From contig NZ_JASSZH010000021.1 of the NCBI RefSeq assembly GCF_030271165.1, positions 62,001 to 126,000 of the forward strand: 64,000 nt of DNA. The letters run 5' to 3'. Of this stretch, positions 9,549 through 18,311 are shown one piece after another. The stretch's first letter is position 1, and each line of letters begins with the position of its first letter. The notes beneath the pieces were generated by a model. That model was not told the DNA's origin, did no database searches, and was given only the letters and a program-made list of their open reading frames with translations. The stretch is from Psychromicrobium xiongbiense (lineage in GTDB: Bacteria > Actinomycetota > Actinomycetes > Actinomycetales > Micrococcaceae). A program made the position numbers and the translations under genes.

Positions 9549-10609
9549 TGCGGCTTCTGGTCACGGGAGGTGCAGGGTTTATCGGCGGCCATGTGGTTGA
9601 GGCAGCCCTGGCCCAGGGCTGGCAGGTACGGATCCTTGATTCGCTGTCCCCGCAGGTCCACACCCAGAAACCGTCAGTACCCGATGGCGTGGAGCTGGTT
9701 CAGGGATCAGTCACCGACCCGGACGCCGTGGCGCAGGCACTGCAGGGGGTGGATCTGGTGAGTCATCAGGCCGCCAAAGTGGGTCTGGGCGTGTCTTTTG
9801 CCGATGCGCCGGACTATGTGGAACAGAACATTCATGGCACCACCGTACTGCTGGCCGGGCTGGCCCAACACCACATCCGGGGCCTGGTGCTTGCCTCCTC
9901 CATGGTGGTCTACGGGGAAGGTCTGTACCGGACGGCTGCCGGGCGGGCAGTGCGCCCGGCAGCACGGAACGAAGCCGACCTGGCCGCAGGAATTTTCGAC
10001 CCCCGGGATCCCGATACCGGGGAGCTCCTGCACCCAGGTCTGCTGGATGAAGACGCGATGGTGGACCCTCGCAATGTGTACGCCACGAGCAAGCTGAGCC
10101 AGGAGCTGCTCAGCTCCCATTGGGCGCGGGAGTGCGGTGGCCGGGTGATCGCTCTGAGGTATCACAATGTGTATGGGGCACGAATGCCGAAAAACACCCC
10201 TTATGCCGGAGTCTGCAGCATTTTCCGCAGCGCGCTGGAGCGCGATGCCGCCCCGCGGGTCTTCGAGGACGGGCAGCAGCGCCGCAGTTTCGTCGAGGTG
10301 CGTGATGTGGCTGCCGCGAACCTGGCAGCCCTGCAGAGCCTGGCTCAGGATGAGCCTTGTCAGCAAAGACCCAGTTTCCGGGCCTACAACGTCGGTTCCA
10401 CCGAGGTACGCACCGTGGGAGAAGTGGCCCAAGCGCTCTCTGCCGCCCTGGGCGGCCCGGCCCCGGTCATCACCGGGGAGTACCGACTCGGCGATGTGCG
10501 GCATGTGACCGCCAGCTCGGAGCGGATACACCGTGAGCTGGGCTGGACCCCCCACTATGGCTTCGTCGAGGGAATGCGGAACTTTGCGCTGGCACCGCTG
10601 CGCGACTAG
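9548..10609 (+). CDS. NAD-dependent epimerase/dehydratase (extended SDR)
   Basis: A 353-residue extended short-chain dehydrogenase of the sugar-nucleotide epimerase type. The Rossmann motif GGAGFIGG is at residues 7-14 and the catalytic pair Y178xxxK182 lies in NVYATSKLSQE. These enzymes oxidise and rearrange UDP/GDP/TDP-sugars. The exact substrate cannot be read; the region from about 125 to 170 includes an insertion with several charged residues. The start overlaps the phosphorylase stop by one base, so both products are probably made together. It converges on the molybdopterin oxidoreductase gene with only about 20 bases between them. Confidence 0.85.
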   Translation: MRLLVTGGAGFIGGHVVEAALAQGWQVRILDSLSPQVHTQKPSVPDGVELVQGSVTDPDAVAQALQGVDLVSHQAAKVGLGVSFADAPDYVEQNIHGTTVLLAGLAQHHIRGLVLASSMVVYGEGLYRTAAGRAVRPAARNEADLAAGIFDPRDPDTGELLHPGLLDEDAMVDPRNVYATSKLSQELLSSHWARECGGRVIALRYHNVYGARMPKNTPYAGVCSIFRSALERDAAPRVFEDGQQRRSFVEVRDVAAANLAALQSLAQDEPCQQRPSFRAYNVGSTEVRTVGEVAQALSAALGGPAPVITGEYRLGDVRHVTASSERIHRELGWTPHYGFVEGMRNFALAPLRD

Positions 10610-10629
10610 CAGAGGCTGGTCATTGAAGC

Positions 10630-12192
10630 TCAGTGGGCCGTGACAGAAATCTGATGGTATCCGCTGGACCCGTCCGGTGCCGGAGGCGCCACCGCACTGC
10701 TCTGCAGCTGACCGTTCCCATCGGTGCACCGTACCTGGAGCCTGTGCTGACCGGCAGTCAGCCGGACGTCCGCCCGCCATTGCAGCCAGGTATCGCGGGA
10801 AATTCCGGAGCCGAGCTCGGCCGCCTGCCAGGCGCCGTCATCGACCTTCACCTCCACCGATCGAATACCCTGCTCCGGTGCCCAGGCGACCCCACCCAGT
10901 GTCACCGAGCCCACCGGAACGGAGGAGCCGTTCACCGGGGTATCGATCCGTGAGGAGCTTTTGATCATGCCGTGATCCGACCAGCCACGGCTGGACCAGT
11001 AGGCGGTATCCGCGGCGAAAGTGGTCACCTTCAGTTCGGTGAGCCATTTGGTCGCCGAGACGAAACCATAGAGGCCCGGGACGATGAGCCGGACCGGGAA
11101 GCCGTGTTCCAGGGGCAGCAACTCGCCATTCATCCCGACCACCACCAGCGCATCCCGCGCGTCAAGCATCGCCTCCAGAGGGGTGCTCGCGGTGAAGCCA
11201 TCGACGCTGCGGGACAGCACCATGTCCGCACCCGGCGCCACCCCGGCCTCCGCCAGCAGCTCGCGCACCGGCCAGCCCAGCCAGCGGGCATTGCCGATCA
11301 GGTCCCCGCCCACCTCATTGGAGACGCAGGCGATGGTCACGTATCGCTCCACCAAGGGTTTGGCCAGCAGATCCGCCAGGTTGAGACTCACCTGTCGGTT
11401 CACCAGGCCGGTGACGGTGAGCTTCCAGTCGTCGGGATTGACCTGCGGGACGGAGAGCGCCGTGTCGATGCGGTAAAACTGCGGGTTGGCGGTGACCAGA
11501 TCGCTGATGCCGGCCACCGGCAGTACCGCTCCAGCCGGGATCGCCGGAGCCGGGCTCTGCGGCACCGGAAGCTTCAGTCTGGCCCGGGCCGCCTGATAGG
11601 CCGCCTGAGAGCTACGGACGACGCCGGTCACCAGCGCCGCCATCAGGCCTCCGGCTGCGGCAATGGCCATGGACCGCAGAAAGATCCGGCGCTCGGGGCC
11701 GGAGTGCGCTGCTGGCTGCCTGGTTGCTGCTTCCTGCCAGGCCTGCAGCCGGTTGAGCAGGAACCGCAACGCAGCCATTCCGACCAGCACAGCCACCCCT
11801 GGCGCCAGCAGTGCCGCCGTGGCGCTCTGCCCCGCACTCACCGCGGAACGGCTCAGGATCGCCACCACCCCAAGGACACCGAAGAGAGCGATCACCACCA
11901 ACCCGAGGTATCGCCGCCGGTACTCCAGGACCCCGGCGAGCGCGGCGAGAATGGCAACCACGGTGCTGAGCGTCACGAGGAATACCAGTTTGTCCGAGGT
12001 GCCGAACAAGGAGATGGCTCCTTCTTTGAGCCCTGGCGGCAGGACGTCGATGACGGCCGAGCCGACCGCGGTCACCGGCGACACCGAGGGGCTCACCAGG
12101 CCCGCCGTCACCTCGGAGAGCAGCAGTCCGAGACCGACCGCGAGCAGGCCACTCAGAGCCGCCCACCACCGCCCGGCTCGTGGAGTGTTCAT
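10630..12192 (-). CDS. Membrane-anchored molybdopterin-dependent oxidoreductase (sulfite oxidase fold)
   Basis: A 520-residue protein with an N-terminal membrane part (about residues 10-190, five or so helices with a break) and a periplasm-facing sulfite-oxidase-type Moco domain. The molybdenum-ligating cysteine is in TIACVSNEVGG at about 289, and a C-terminal immunoglobulin-like dimerisation domain follows. The start at 12192 overlaps the histidine kinase stop (ATGA). No haem-binding domain is evident, so the electron acceptor is unknown. YedY-like and SorA-like roles are possible. It is one of two different enzymes of this fold within 8 kb. Confidence 0.85.
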   Translation of the reverse strand: MNTPRAGRWWAALSGLLAVGLGLLLSEVTAGLVSPSVSPVTAVGSAVIDVLPPGLKEGAISLFGTSDKLVFLVTLSTVVAILAALAGVLEYRRRYLGLVVIALFGVLGVVAILSRSAVSAGQSATAALLAPGVAVLVGMAALRFLLNRLQAWQEAATRQPAAHSGPERRIFLRSMAIAAAGGLMAALVTGVVRSSQAAYQAARARLKLPVPQSPAPAIPAGAVLPVAGISDLVTANPQFYRIDTALSVPQVNPDDWKLTVTGLVNRQVSLNLADLLAKPLVERYVTIACVSNEVGGDLIGNARWLGWPVRELLAEAGVAPGADMVLSRSVDGFTASTPLEAMLDARDALVVVGMNGELLPLEHGFPVRLIVPGLYGFVSATKWLTELKVTTFAADTAYWSSRGWSDHGMIKSSSRIDTPVNGSSVPVGSVTLGGVAWAPEQGIRSVEVKVDDGAWQAAELGSGISRDTWLQWRADVRLTAGQHRLQVRCTDGNGQLQSSAVAPPAPDGSSGYHQISVTAH

Positions 12193-13361
12193 GGTGCGCT
12201 CACCCCGGCCAGGGCTCCAGGGACGTTGGCTTCGGGAATCCTGACCGTGAAGCAGCATCCTCGCCCGGTGTTGCGGACGCCCACCTCACCGCCATGGGCA
12301 GCCACGATTCCTGCTACAGTGCTCAACCCCACGCCGGCTCCGCTGAAGGCGGAGCGCTGGCGTTGCTGGCTTTTGCGCCAGCCGGTTTCAAAGAGCCTGC
12401 CCAGGTCCTGCTCGTCAATCCCGCCGCATTCGTCGCTGACCTCGATGGCGACCCCACCCTGGGGGAAGGCGGCATCCGGCGCGATCTCAGCAGTGCTGAT
12501 CCACACTGTGGAGCCTTCCGGTGAGTAGCTGACCGCGTTGAGGATCAGATTGCGGATCACGCGTCCGATCAGGCCGCCATCGACCGTGACGACAGAGCTG
12601 GTGACCGCGCTGCCATCCATCGAGAGGTTTCTGCGCCGGGCCAACGGTGCGATATCCGCAATGGCATCGCTGACCAGATCGTAGAGGTCCAGCGGCTCGG
12701 CGTGAATGACCAGCGAGCCGGACTGGATGGTGGAGAGCTCCATAAGGTCATTGACCAGCACCGCCATCTGGTCCGCCTGGTCGATGATCTTGCGGTGATA
12801 GCCGGAGACATCGGTGACGACCCCGTCCTCCAGGGCCTCGGTCATCGCCTTCATACTCGCCAGGGGCGTGCGCAGATCGTGAGACACCCAGGCGACCAGC
12901 TCCCGTCGGGCAGCCTCCACCGCTGCCTCGCGCTGGCGGGACTGCTCGAGTTTTTCGCTGGTGCGCTGCAGTTCCGCGGCCAGAGCGGCAAGCTCTGAGC
13001 TCATCCGACGCTCCGGGGCCACCGTCTGGCCCAGGCCAATGTTCCGGGCCGCATTCACCAGCCGGGCGGTGTAGCGGGACAGACCCAGTCCCAGGATCAG
13101 CGCCACCACCACTGCCATGGCGGAGGCGATGGCGAGGATGTACCAGAGCACCTCGATATTCGAGGAGGAGAGGAACATCGCATTCATCGCACTGATCACC
13201 CCGGCGATGAGCACCGCCACGGTTGCGACGACGACCAGACAGATCTGCAGCACGATCGAGGACCTGCGCAACAGGCGTTGGAGCACCAGGGTCAGCCCGC
13301 CGATCAGGAGTGCCCAGGCCAGGACCCAGACCAGCACGGTGATGATATCGGCCAGCGTCAC
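12189..13361 (-). CDS. Sensor histidine kinase
   Basis: A 390-residue membrane kinase with two N-terminal transmembrane segments (about 7-27 and 35-62, with more hydrophobic stretch to 95) and little extracellular sequence. A HAMP-like linker and short coiled coil follow. The phosphoacceptor histidine is near 159 in SHDLRTPLAS. N, G1 and G2 boxes are visible: LILNAVSYSP near 271, DECGGIDEQDL and GAGVGLSTV. Start overlaps the response regulator stop (ATGA), so the two form an operon that continues into the molybdopterin oxidoreductase gene. The lack of a sensor domain suggests sensing of a membrane or intramembrane state. Confidence 0.92.
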   Translation of the reverse strand: MTLADIITVLVWVLAWALLIGGLTLVLQRLLRRSSIVLQICLVVVATVAVLIAGVISAMNAMFLSSSNIEVLWYILAIASAMAVVVALILGLGLSRYTARLVNAARNIGLGQTVAPERRMSSELAALAAELQRTSEKLEQSRQREAAVEAARRELVAWVSHDLRTPLASMKAMTEALEDGVVTDVSGYHRKIIDQADQMAVLVNDLMELSTIQSGSLVIHAEPLDLYDLVSDAIADIAPLARRRNLSMDGSAVTSSVVTVDGGLIGRVIRNLILNAVSYSPEGSTVWISTAEIAPDAAFPQGGVAIEVSDECGGIDEQDLGRLFETGWRKSQQRQRSAFSGAGVGLSTVAGIVAAHGGEVGVRNTGRGCCFTVRIPEANVPGALAGVSAP

Positions 13362-14128
13362 GGACTCACCCCGAATTCCGCCGCCGGTACGTCAAAGCGG
13401 TAGCCCACACCCCAGACGGTGTGCAGCAGCGCCGGTTCGGTGGGATTAGCTTCAATCTTTTCGCGCAGACGCCGGACATGCACCGTGACGGTGGAGAGGT
13501 CCCCGAAGTCCCACCCCCAGACGGCCCTGATCAGATCCTCCCGGCTGAACACCTGGTGCGGGTGGCGAAGGAAAAAGGCCAGCAGATCGAATTCGCGGGT
13601 GGTGAGCGTCAGCTGCTCGCCGCGACGGCTGACCTGCCGGGCGGCCGGGTCGAGCCTGAAGTCTGCGAGCTCGATGACCGGTTCCGGGGTGAATTCTTTC
13701 ACACTGCGACGCAGCACCGACCCCACCCGCAGGACCAGCTCCCGGGGCGAGAACGGCTTGGTCACGTAATCGTCGGCACCCATTTCCAGACCCAGAATCC
13801 GGTCATCCTCGGTGCCCAGCGCGGTGAGCAGGATGATCGGCACGCTCATGGTCGCCCGGATCCTTCGGCAGACCTCCACGCCGTCGAGGCCGGGCAGCAT
13901 CCGGTCCAGGATGATCAGATCCGGCGCAGTGTGGGCGGCCAGATGCAGCGCGGTGAAGCCGTCGCTGGCGGATTCCACCTGATAGCCGGCGGTGAGGAGG
14001 TAATCACGGACCACCCCGGCGATCAGTTCTTCGTCCTCGACGAGCAGAATCCTGCGGTTGCCGGTCTCCGGGACGCAGCCATCAAAGGCACCCCGGCCCG
14101 GTTGCTTCTGCGGTCCCTCAGTCTTCAC
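13358..14128 (-). CDS. OmpR-family response regulator
   Basis: A 256-residue two-domain regulator. The receiver has acidic residues in LLVEDEEL (28-35), the phosphorylation site D75 in LDRMLPG and the conserved K124 in TKPFSP. The C-terminal winged helix is of the OmpR/PhoB type (LTTREFDLLAF, then HVRRLREKIE). The open frame runs upstream to 14605 but overlaps the divergent GT2 gene; I chose the GTG at 14128, preceded by AAGG, because it leaves a normal receiver start. It is translationally coupled to the kinase. The 120-base divergent region up to 14248 is the obvious place for its own binding site. Confidence 0.88.
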   Translation of the reverse strand: MKTEGPQKQPGRGAFDGCVPETGNRRILLVEDEELIAGVVRDYLLTAGYQVESASDGFTALHLAAHTAPDLIILDRMLPGLDGVEVCRRIRATMSVPIILLTALGTEDDRILGLEMGADDYVTKPFSPRELVLRVGSVLRRSVKEFTPEPVIELADFRLDPAARQVSRRGEQLTLTTREFDLLAFFLRHPHQVFSREDLIRAVWGWDFGDLSTVTVHVRRLREKIEANPTEPALLHTVWGVGYRFDVPAAEFGVSP

Positions 14129-14248
14129 CTTTTCAGCATAGGTTTCCGCGGACACTCTGGCGCCGGATTCCGCCGACAATCCGCAATCGTCCCGGTTCTG
14201 TAAGGAAATCCGGGTACCAGAACAGCGCAGAAAATTTACCGTCGAAGA

Positions 14249-14905
14249 GTGATCCAGATTGACATCATCTTCCCCTGTCTCAATGAGGCGCGGGCGCTGC
14301 CCACTGTGCTGGCCAGACTCCCCGAGGGTGCCCGCGCCATCGTGGTGGACAACGGCTGCGAGGACGGTTCGGCAGCCATAGCCCGCTCTCTCGGTGCCCT
14401 GGTGATCCAGGAGGCCCGGCGCGGTTTCGGCAGCGCCGCCCATGCCGGGCTGCTCGCGGCCACCGCACCACTGGTCGCCTTCTGCGATGCCGACGGCTCG
14501 CTGGACCCCTCGGATCTGGAGAGCTTCCGCACCTTGATCGCGGCTGGAGAGGCGGATCTGGTGCTGGGCGCCCGCCAGGCCTCCGCGGGAGCGTGGCCAC
14601 CGCATGCCCGGTGGGCCAATGCGGCGCTGGCCTGGCGGCTACGGCGGATCACCGGCGCCCCGTTGAGCGATCTTGGCCCGCTACGACTGGCCAGGCGGGA
14701 GCCGCTGCTGGAGCTGGGCCTGACCGATCGACGCAGTGGCTACCCGCTGGAGATGGTGCTCCGGGCGCACCACGCAGGATGGCGGCTGGCAGAGTTTCCG
14801 GTGGACTACCGGCCGCGCATCGGCCGTTCCAAAATCACCGGAACGGTTCGCGGCACGCTCACTGCGGTGGCGGATATGCACCGGGTTCTGGGGGCGCTCG
14901 CATGA
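14249..14905 (+). CDS. GT2-family glycosyltransferase
   Basis: A 218-residue GT-A fold transferase starting at GTG with the typical FPCLNEA motif at 8-14. The DxD-type motif is FCDADGS near 78-84 and the acceptor-side motif RSGYPLEMVLRA lies further on. Polyprenyl-phosphate sugar transferases and the rSAM/selenodomain-associated transferase 2 group look similar. There is no C-terminal membrane helix, so the product is soluble. It is divergent from the response regulator and its stop overlaps the next start (ATGA). In this gene set it probably attaches a sugar to a small molecule or lipid carrier; the donor and acceptor are unknown. Confidence 0.85.
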   Translation: MIQIDIIFPCLNEARALPTVLARLPEGARAIVVDNGCEDGSAAIARSLGALVIQEARRGFGSAAHAGLLAATAPLVAFCDADGSLDPSDLESFRTLIAAGEADLVLGARQASAGAWPPHARWANAALAWRLRRITGAPLSDLGPLRLARREPLLELGLTDRRSGYPLEMVLRAHHAGWRLAEFPVDYRPRIGRSKITGTVRGTLTAVADMHRVLGALA

Positions 14906-15654
14906 CCCTTCCGGATACGGTGAACTGGCTGGAGCAGCTCACCATCGCGGTGATCGCCAAGGAATGCCTCCCGGGCAGAGTCAAAACCCGGCTCACTCCC
15001 CCGCTGAGTCCGGCACAGGCCGCCGCTCTGGCCCAGACGAGTCTGAGCCAGACGCTGGAGACCGTTCGGCAGCTCCCCGCGCGTTACCGCCTCCTGGTGA
15101 TGGACGGCTGCCCCCTGGCGCACGATGCCGCCGGCTTCCGGGTGCTTCCGCAGGTGACCGGCGGGCTGGATCTGCGTCTGGCGGCCGTCTGCGCAGCGGT
15201 CGAGGGTCCACTTCTGATTCTCGGGATGGACACCCCGCAGGTCTCGGCTGCCGCCCTGGATTCCTTGTTCCGCGACTGGTCGTCTGGCGGATCTTCTTCA
15301 GCTGGTTTCCCTGCAGCCCGTGCCCGCCGCGATGCCTGGCTGGGCCTGGCTGAGGATGGCGGCTTCTGGGCACTCGCGCTGGCTGTGCCGGACCCAGCAC
15401 TGATCCGCGGGGTGCCGATGTCCACCCCGCAGACCGGCGGCGCCCAGTATGAGCGGTTGCTGGCGGCTGGTCTGTCCGTCGGGATGCTGCCGCCGCTACG
15501 GGATGTTGATCAGTTCCAGGATGCGCTCGCGGTGGCACGGCTCTGTCCGGAAACGCCGTTTGCTCGGGAAATTAGACGGCTGGAATGTAGACGGCTGGCT
15601 GGCCGGCGGAGCGAGCTGAGATTCCCCGCTCTCCCCTCGGGGGCACAGCAATGA
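14902..15654 (+). CDS. TIGR04282/DUF2064-type nucleotidyl/glycosyl transferase
   Basis: A 250-residue CofC-like GT-A fold protein of the DUF2064 group (rSAM/selenodomain-associated transferase 1, often labelled arsenosugar biosynthesis glycosyltransferase). The N-terminal AKECLPGRVKTRLTPP is diagnostic, as are LGMDTPQ near 108-114 and LAEDGGFWAL near 149. I placed the start at 14902, which overlaps the GT2 stop by four bases; the open frame upstream is a shadow of the GT2 gene. Members pair with a GT2 enzyme across many genomes, as here. The reaction is not established; nucleotide-sugar formation or sugar transfer are both plausible. Confidence 0.85.
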   Translation: MTLPDTVNWLEQLTIAVIAKECLPGRVKTRLTPPLSPAQAAALAQTSLSQTLETVRQLPARYRLLVMDGCPLAHDAAGFRVLPQVTGGLDLRLAAVCAAVEGPLLILGMDTPQVSAAALDSLFRDWSSGGSSSAGFPAARARRDAWLGLAEDGGFWALALAVPDPALIRGVPMSTPQTGGAQYERLLAAGLSVGMLPPLRDVDQFQDALAVARLCPETPFAREIRRLECRRLAGRRSELRFPALPSGAQQ

Positions 15655-16418
15655 CACTCGATGCCTTGCTCAGCCCACCCAGAGCGGCCAAGCAGCCCGG
15701 ATCCTTCGATCTGCTCCGCCAGGTGCCTCGTTCTGCTACCGCCGGCCTGGCTGACTTTGGCACTGGCGGCACCCACCCCTATGAGGAGGCTCTGGTCCGC
15801 GGGCAGGGTGCTCTGCGCCTGGTCGATGCAGCGGGCGTGATACCCGAGGTTCACTTCCGGGTGGAGCGCTGGCTGGCCTCCGCCAACCGTCTGGAGCGCG
15901 GCCTGTTGAAGGCGATGCGCGGCCCGGTACTGGACATCGGTTGCGGCCCGGGCCGGATGGTCGCCGCGGCCTCAGCGCTGGGGCTCCCTGCCCTGGGTCT
16001 GGACTCCAGCACGGCCGCCGCTGCGCGCGCCCGCGCCCGGGGCGCCTGCGTACTGGTGCAGTCGGTGTTCGATCCCCTTCCCGATCTGCTGGAGGGACCT
16101 CACCAGCGGGGTCTCCTGCTCCTGGACGGCAATATCGGCATCGGCGGTGACCCGCACCGCCTGTTCCGCCGTGCCCGCGCGCTCAGTGCCCCGGGCGCCA
16201 CCCTCCTGGTGGAGACTGACCCGGTTCGACACATCGCAACCCGCTATCAGGCCACCGTGCATGGACCCGGCGGCACGATGAGTGAGCCCTTTCCCTGGGC
16301 GCGTCTGGGCCTGCGAGCCCTGCCCCAGATCGCTGCCACAGCGGGCTGGTCCATGGAGAGCAGTTTCAGTCGGCGTGGTCGCGAATTCGCTGTCCTGCGG
16401 ACGGCCTGGTCGTCGTGA
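15651..16418 (+). CDS. SAM-dependent class I methyltransferase
   Basis: A 255-residue Rossmann-fold methyltransferase. Motif I LDIGCGPG is at about 93-100, with the acidic residue after the second strand in LGLDSS. The ATG overlaps the preceding stop (ATGA), giving a tightly coupled run of GT2, DUF2064 transferase and methyltransferase. A relatively long N-terminal extension of about 90 residues may shape the substrate pocket. The methylated substrate is unknown; the partners suggest a sugar-containing product. It converges on the small membrane protein gene across a long inverted repeat. Confidence 0.85.
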   Translation: MTLDALLSPPRAAKQPGSFDLLRQVPRSATAGLADFGTGGTHPYEEALVRGQGALRLVDAAGVIPEVHFRVERWLASANRLERGLLKAMRGPVLDIGCGPGRMVAAASALGLPALGLDSSTAAAARARARGACVLVQSVFDPLPDLLEGPHQRGLLLLDGNIGIGGDPHRLFRRARALSAPGATLLVETDPVRHIATRYQATVHGPGGTMSEPFPWARLGLRALPQIAATAGWSMESSFSRRGREFAVLRTAWSS

Positions 16419-16430
16419 AGCGGGCGTTGA

Positions 16431-16520
16431 AGTTTTAAGCACTTACCACCGGCGGGATCCACCACAATCCCTGGAATCCGGGGAATGGCTGGCTGCACGG
16501 GCCGGTAAGTGATTAAAACT
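16431..16520. repeat. 17-base inverted repeat between convergent genes
   Basis: Arms at 16431-16447 and 16504-16520 are complementary at 16 of 17 bases and enclose 56 bases that contain a second small stem (CCCTGGA/TCCGGGG). The right arm overlaps the TAG stop of the membrane protein gene. The arms contain TTTTAA runs on both strands, so a bidirectional terminator is the simplest reading; a small MITE-like element is an alternative. Confidence 0.6.
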
Positions 16521-17007
16521 ATGACCGACCGGCGGGGGCAGAACCCCCGTTCCGGGCTCGATACCGCACCTCCACCAGCGCCGCACCGGCGGCCCCCAGC
16601 ACCAGCAGTGCAGCCCAGAACCAGAGCAATTCAACGCCATAGTCACCCTGCAGCACCGAGACGTCCCGGGCAAGTTGCTGCGCCCGGAGCAACGGCAACA
16701 CCACGAGCGTCACCGTGGCCCCGATCAGCAGTACGGTCCGGATGATCATGGCAGATACGGGCTGCAGGCCCGTTGCCAGCCGTCGCAGTCCACCGCCCAG
16801 CAGGTGGCTCAGCGGCACCAGCACGCCATCGTGCAGTACCAACGCTGCCGCCAGCCATCCCAGCAGCCCGGCCAGTTCACCGGGCTTCAGCTGCGTGGGA
16901 AGCCCCAGCAGGCCGATGCCCAGGAGCGCCACTCCCAGTATCGCCATCGCCAGTCGAAGCACGGACATCGGAGCCACCGGCCGGCGCGGAGTCTTTCGCT
17001 GGCTCAT
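16519..17007 (-). CDS. Hypothetical four-helix membrane protein
   Basis: A 162-residue protein with four predicted membrane helices (about 15-36, 44-65, 84-106 and 126-146) and short charged ends. I do not recognise a family. Its ATG overlaps the stop of the cytochrome b561-like/molybdopterin oxidoreductase gene (ATGA), so it is co-translated with it and could be an assembly factor or a membrane partner in electron transfer. No histidine pairs positioned for haem are obvious; there is one HDG on the edge of helix 2. Confidence 0.7.
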   Translation of the reverse strand: MSQRKTPRRPVAPMSVLRLAMAILGVALLGIGLLGLPTQLKPGELAGLLGWLAAALVLHDGVLVPLSHLLGGGLRRLATGLQPVSAMIIRTVLLIGATVTLVVLPLLRAQQLARDVSVLQGDYGVELLWFWAALLVLGAAGAALVEVRYRARNGGSAPAGRS

Positions 17008-18200
17008 GACACCACCTCAATGCGTTCCAGCCACTTGGTCTGCAACACCCCCGGGCGCCCTGGGGCCATCACTCGCACCGGGTAGCCGTGATCCAGATCC
17101 AGCACCGCGCCGTTCAATTCCAGCGCCAGCAGGGTCTGCTCGTCCTGGGCATAGGCCGCCGGCATGAGCATCTCCCGGTAGTTCCCGGCAGGCTCCAGGG
17201 AACTGAACCTCAGCACAGAATCCGCAGGCGCCCCCACCAGGGCCAGAACCTCGCGGACCGGAACGCCCCGCCATCGGGCGTTCTGGCTCCATCCCTCCAC
17301 GCAGGCCACCGGAAGCTCGTATTCCACCAGCGTCATGGCCCTCAGTTGAGGCAGGCTCAGCGCCAGTTCCTGCCCGTGATAGCTCAGGTGCAGCCTCCAC
17401 CTGGGGTCCAGCGCACGCGCAGCGACCTGCGCCTGCTCCGCAGTCCGGTTCACCGGAACGCCCTGCGGCCCCTGCCCCTGACTGCGCGGAGCAAAGAGAT
17501 TCGCGAAGGACAGCCAGGAGAACGACTGCCCTGCGGTGGTCATGACCAGGGCCGCCGAGGCGAGGCCGATGCCGGTCAGAAAGCCTCGCCGGCTCCAACC
17601 GAGCGTCCGTCCCGGGCTGGCGCGCCGCGTTCTTGTGGGCTGCGGATCCCGGGGCCGCGGCCGGCGCCAGTGCTGGACGATCACCGGCAGCTTGAGCGCC
17701 AGGTGCAGGATCAGCGAACCCATGACAATCCAGGCCAGCCAGTAGTGGGTCTGCCGGAAGGGGAACGGCCAGGGGTACCACTTGTAGGTGTTCACCAGGC
17801 CGATGGCCAGCTCCACCAGGCTCGCCGCAACGAACAATGCTATGGACCCGCGTTCGGCGGCATCACGCAGGCCCCGGATCGGCGGCCAACGCAGCAGAGC
17901 CGGGTAGACGGACCACAGCTTGGCCAGCAGGAGAGGAATAGCAGCGATGCCGCTGGTCACGTGAAGCCCCTGCATCAGCTGATAGATCCAGACGGGGCGT
18001 ACCGGGAAGCCGGAAAACACCGGGAAGTCCCCCGGGTCCTGGAGGTAGTGCGAGAACATCCCGGTGGCGAAACACAACAGAAAGGCGGGCCCGATCCAGC
18101 GGCCGATCTGCACGGTCAACCGGGATCCTCGCACCGAGGAGTGCATCCGGGCATTCATCGCGTCCATCAGATGCTGTAGCCGTCGGGTCAGCTGGTCCAT
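17004..18200 (-). CDS. Molybdopterin-dependent oxidoreductase fused to a cytochrome b561-like membrane domain
   Basis: A 398-residue protein. The first about 185 residues hold four to five membrane helices with candidate haem histidines (HYLQ, HVTSG, THYW, LHLALK), resembling the b-type cytochrome subunit of sulfite oxidase/YedZ-like systems. After a twin-arginine-like or stop-transfer stretch (SRRGFLTG near 203) comes a small sulfite-oxidase Moco domain with the metal cysteine in VACVEGWSQN near 298. This fusion would pass electrons straight to the membrane. The gene is divergent from the GT87 gene and coupled to a small membrane protein. Confidence 0.82.
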   Translation of the reverse strand: MDQLTRRLQHLMDAMNARMHSSVRGSRLTVQIGRWIGPAFLLCFATGMFSHYLQDPGDFPVFSGFPVRPVWIYQLMQGLHVTSGIAAIPLLLAKLWSVYPALLRWPPIRGLRDAAERGSIALFVAASLVELAIGLVNTYKWYPWPFPFRQTHYWLAWIVMGSLILHLALKLPVIVQHWRRPRPRDPQPTRTRRASPGRTLGWSRRGFLTGIGLASAALVMTTAGQSFSWLSFANLFAPRSQGQGPQGVPVNRTAEQAQVAARALDPRWRLHLSYHGQELALSLPQLRAMTLVEYELPVACVEGWSQNARWRGVPVREVLALVGAPADSVLRFSSLEPAGNYREMLMPAAYAQDEQTLLALELNGAVLDLDHGYPVRVMAPGRPGVLQTKWLERIEVVS

Positions 18201-18311
18201 CTTCTGATGAAAGCACCGTCGCCGGGCAGCCGGAACGCCCAGTCCTTACGAAAGCTGAACGGTTGGCGCCGGAGGGGCTTCCGGAGCGGAGCGGTGCGGC
18301 AGGATCATAGT

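Noticed and set aside
14129..14605. N-terminal extension of the response regulator
   Set aside because: The frame is open but overlaps the divergent GT2 gene, and the extension looks like an antisense reading; the receiver domain starts normally after 14128.
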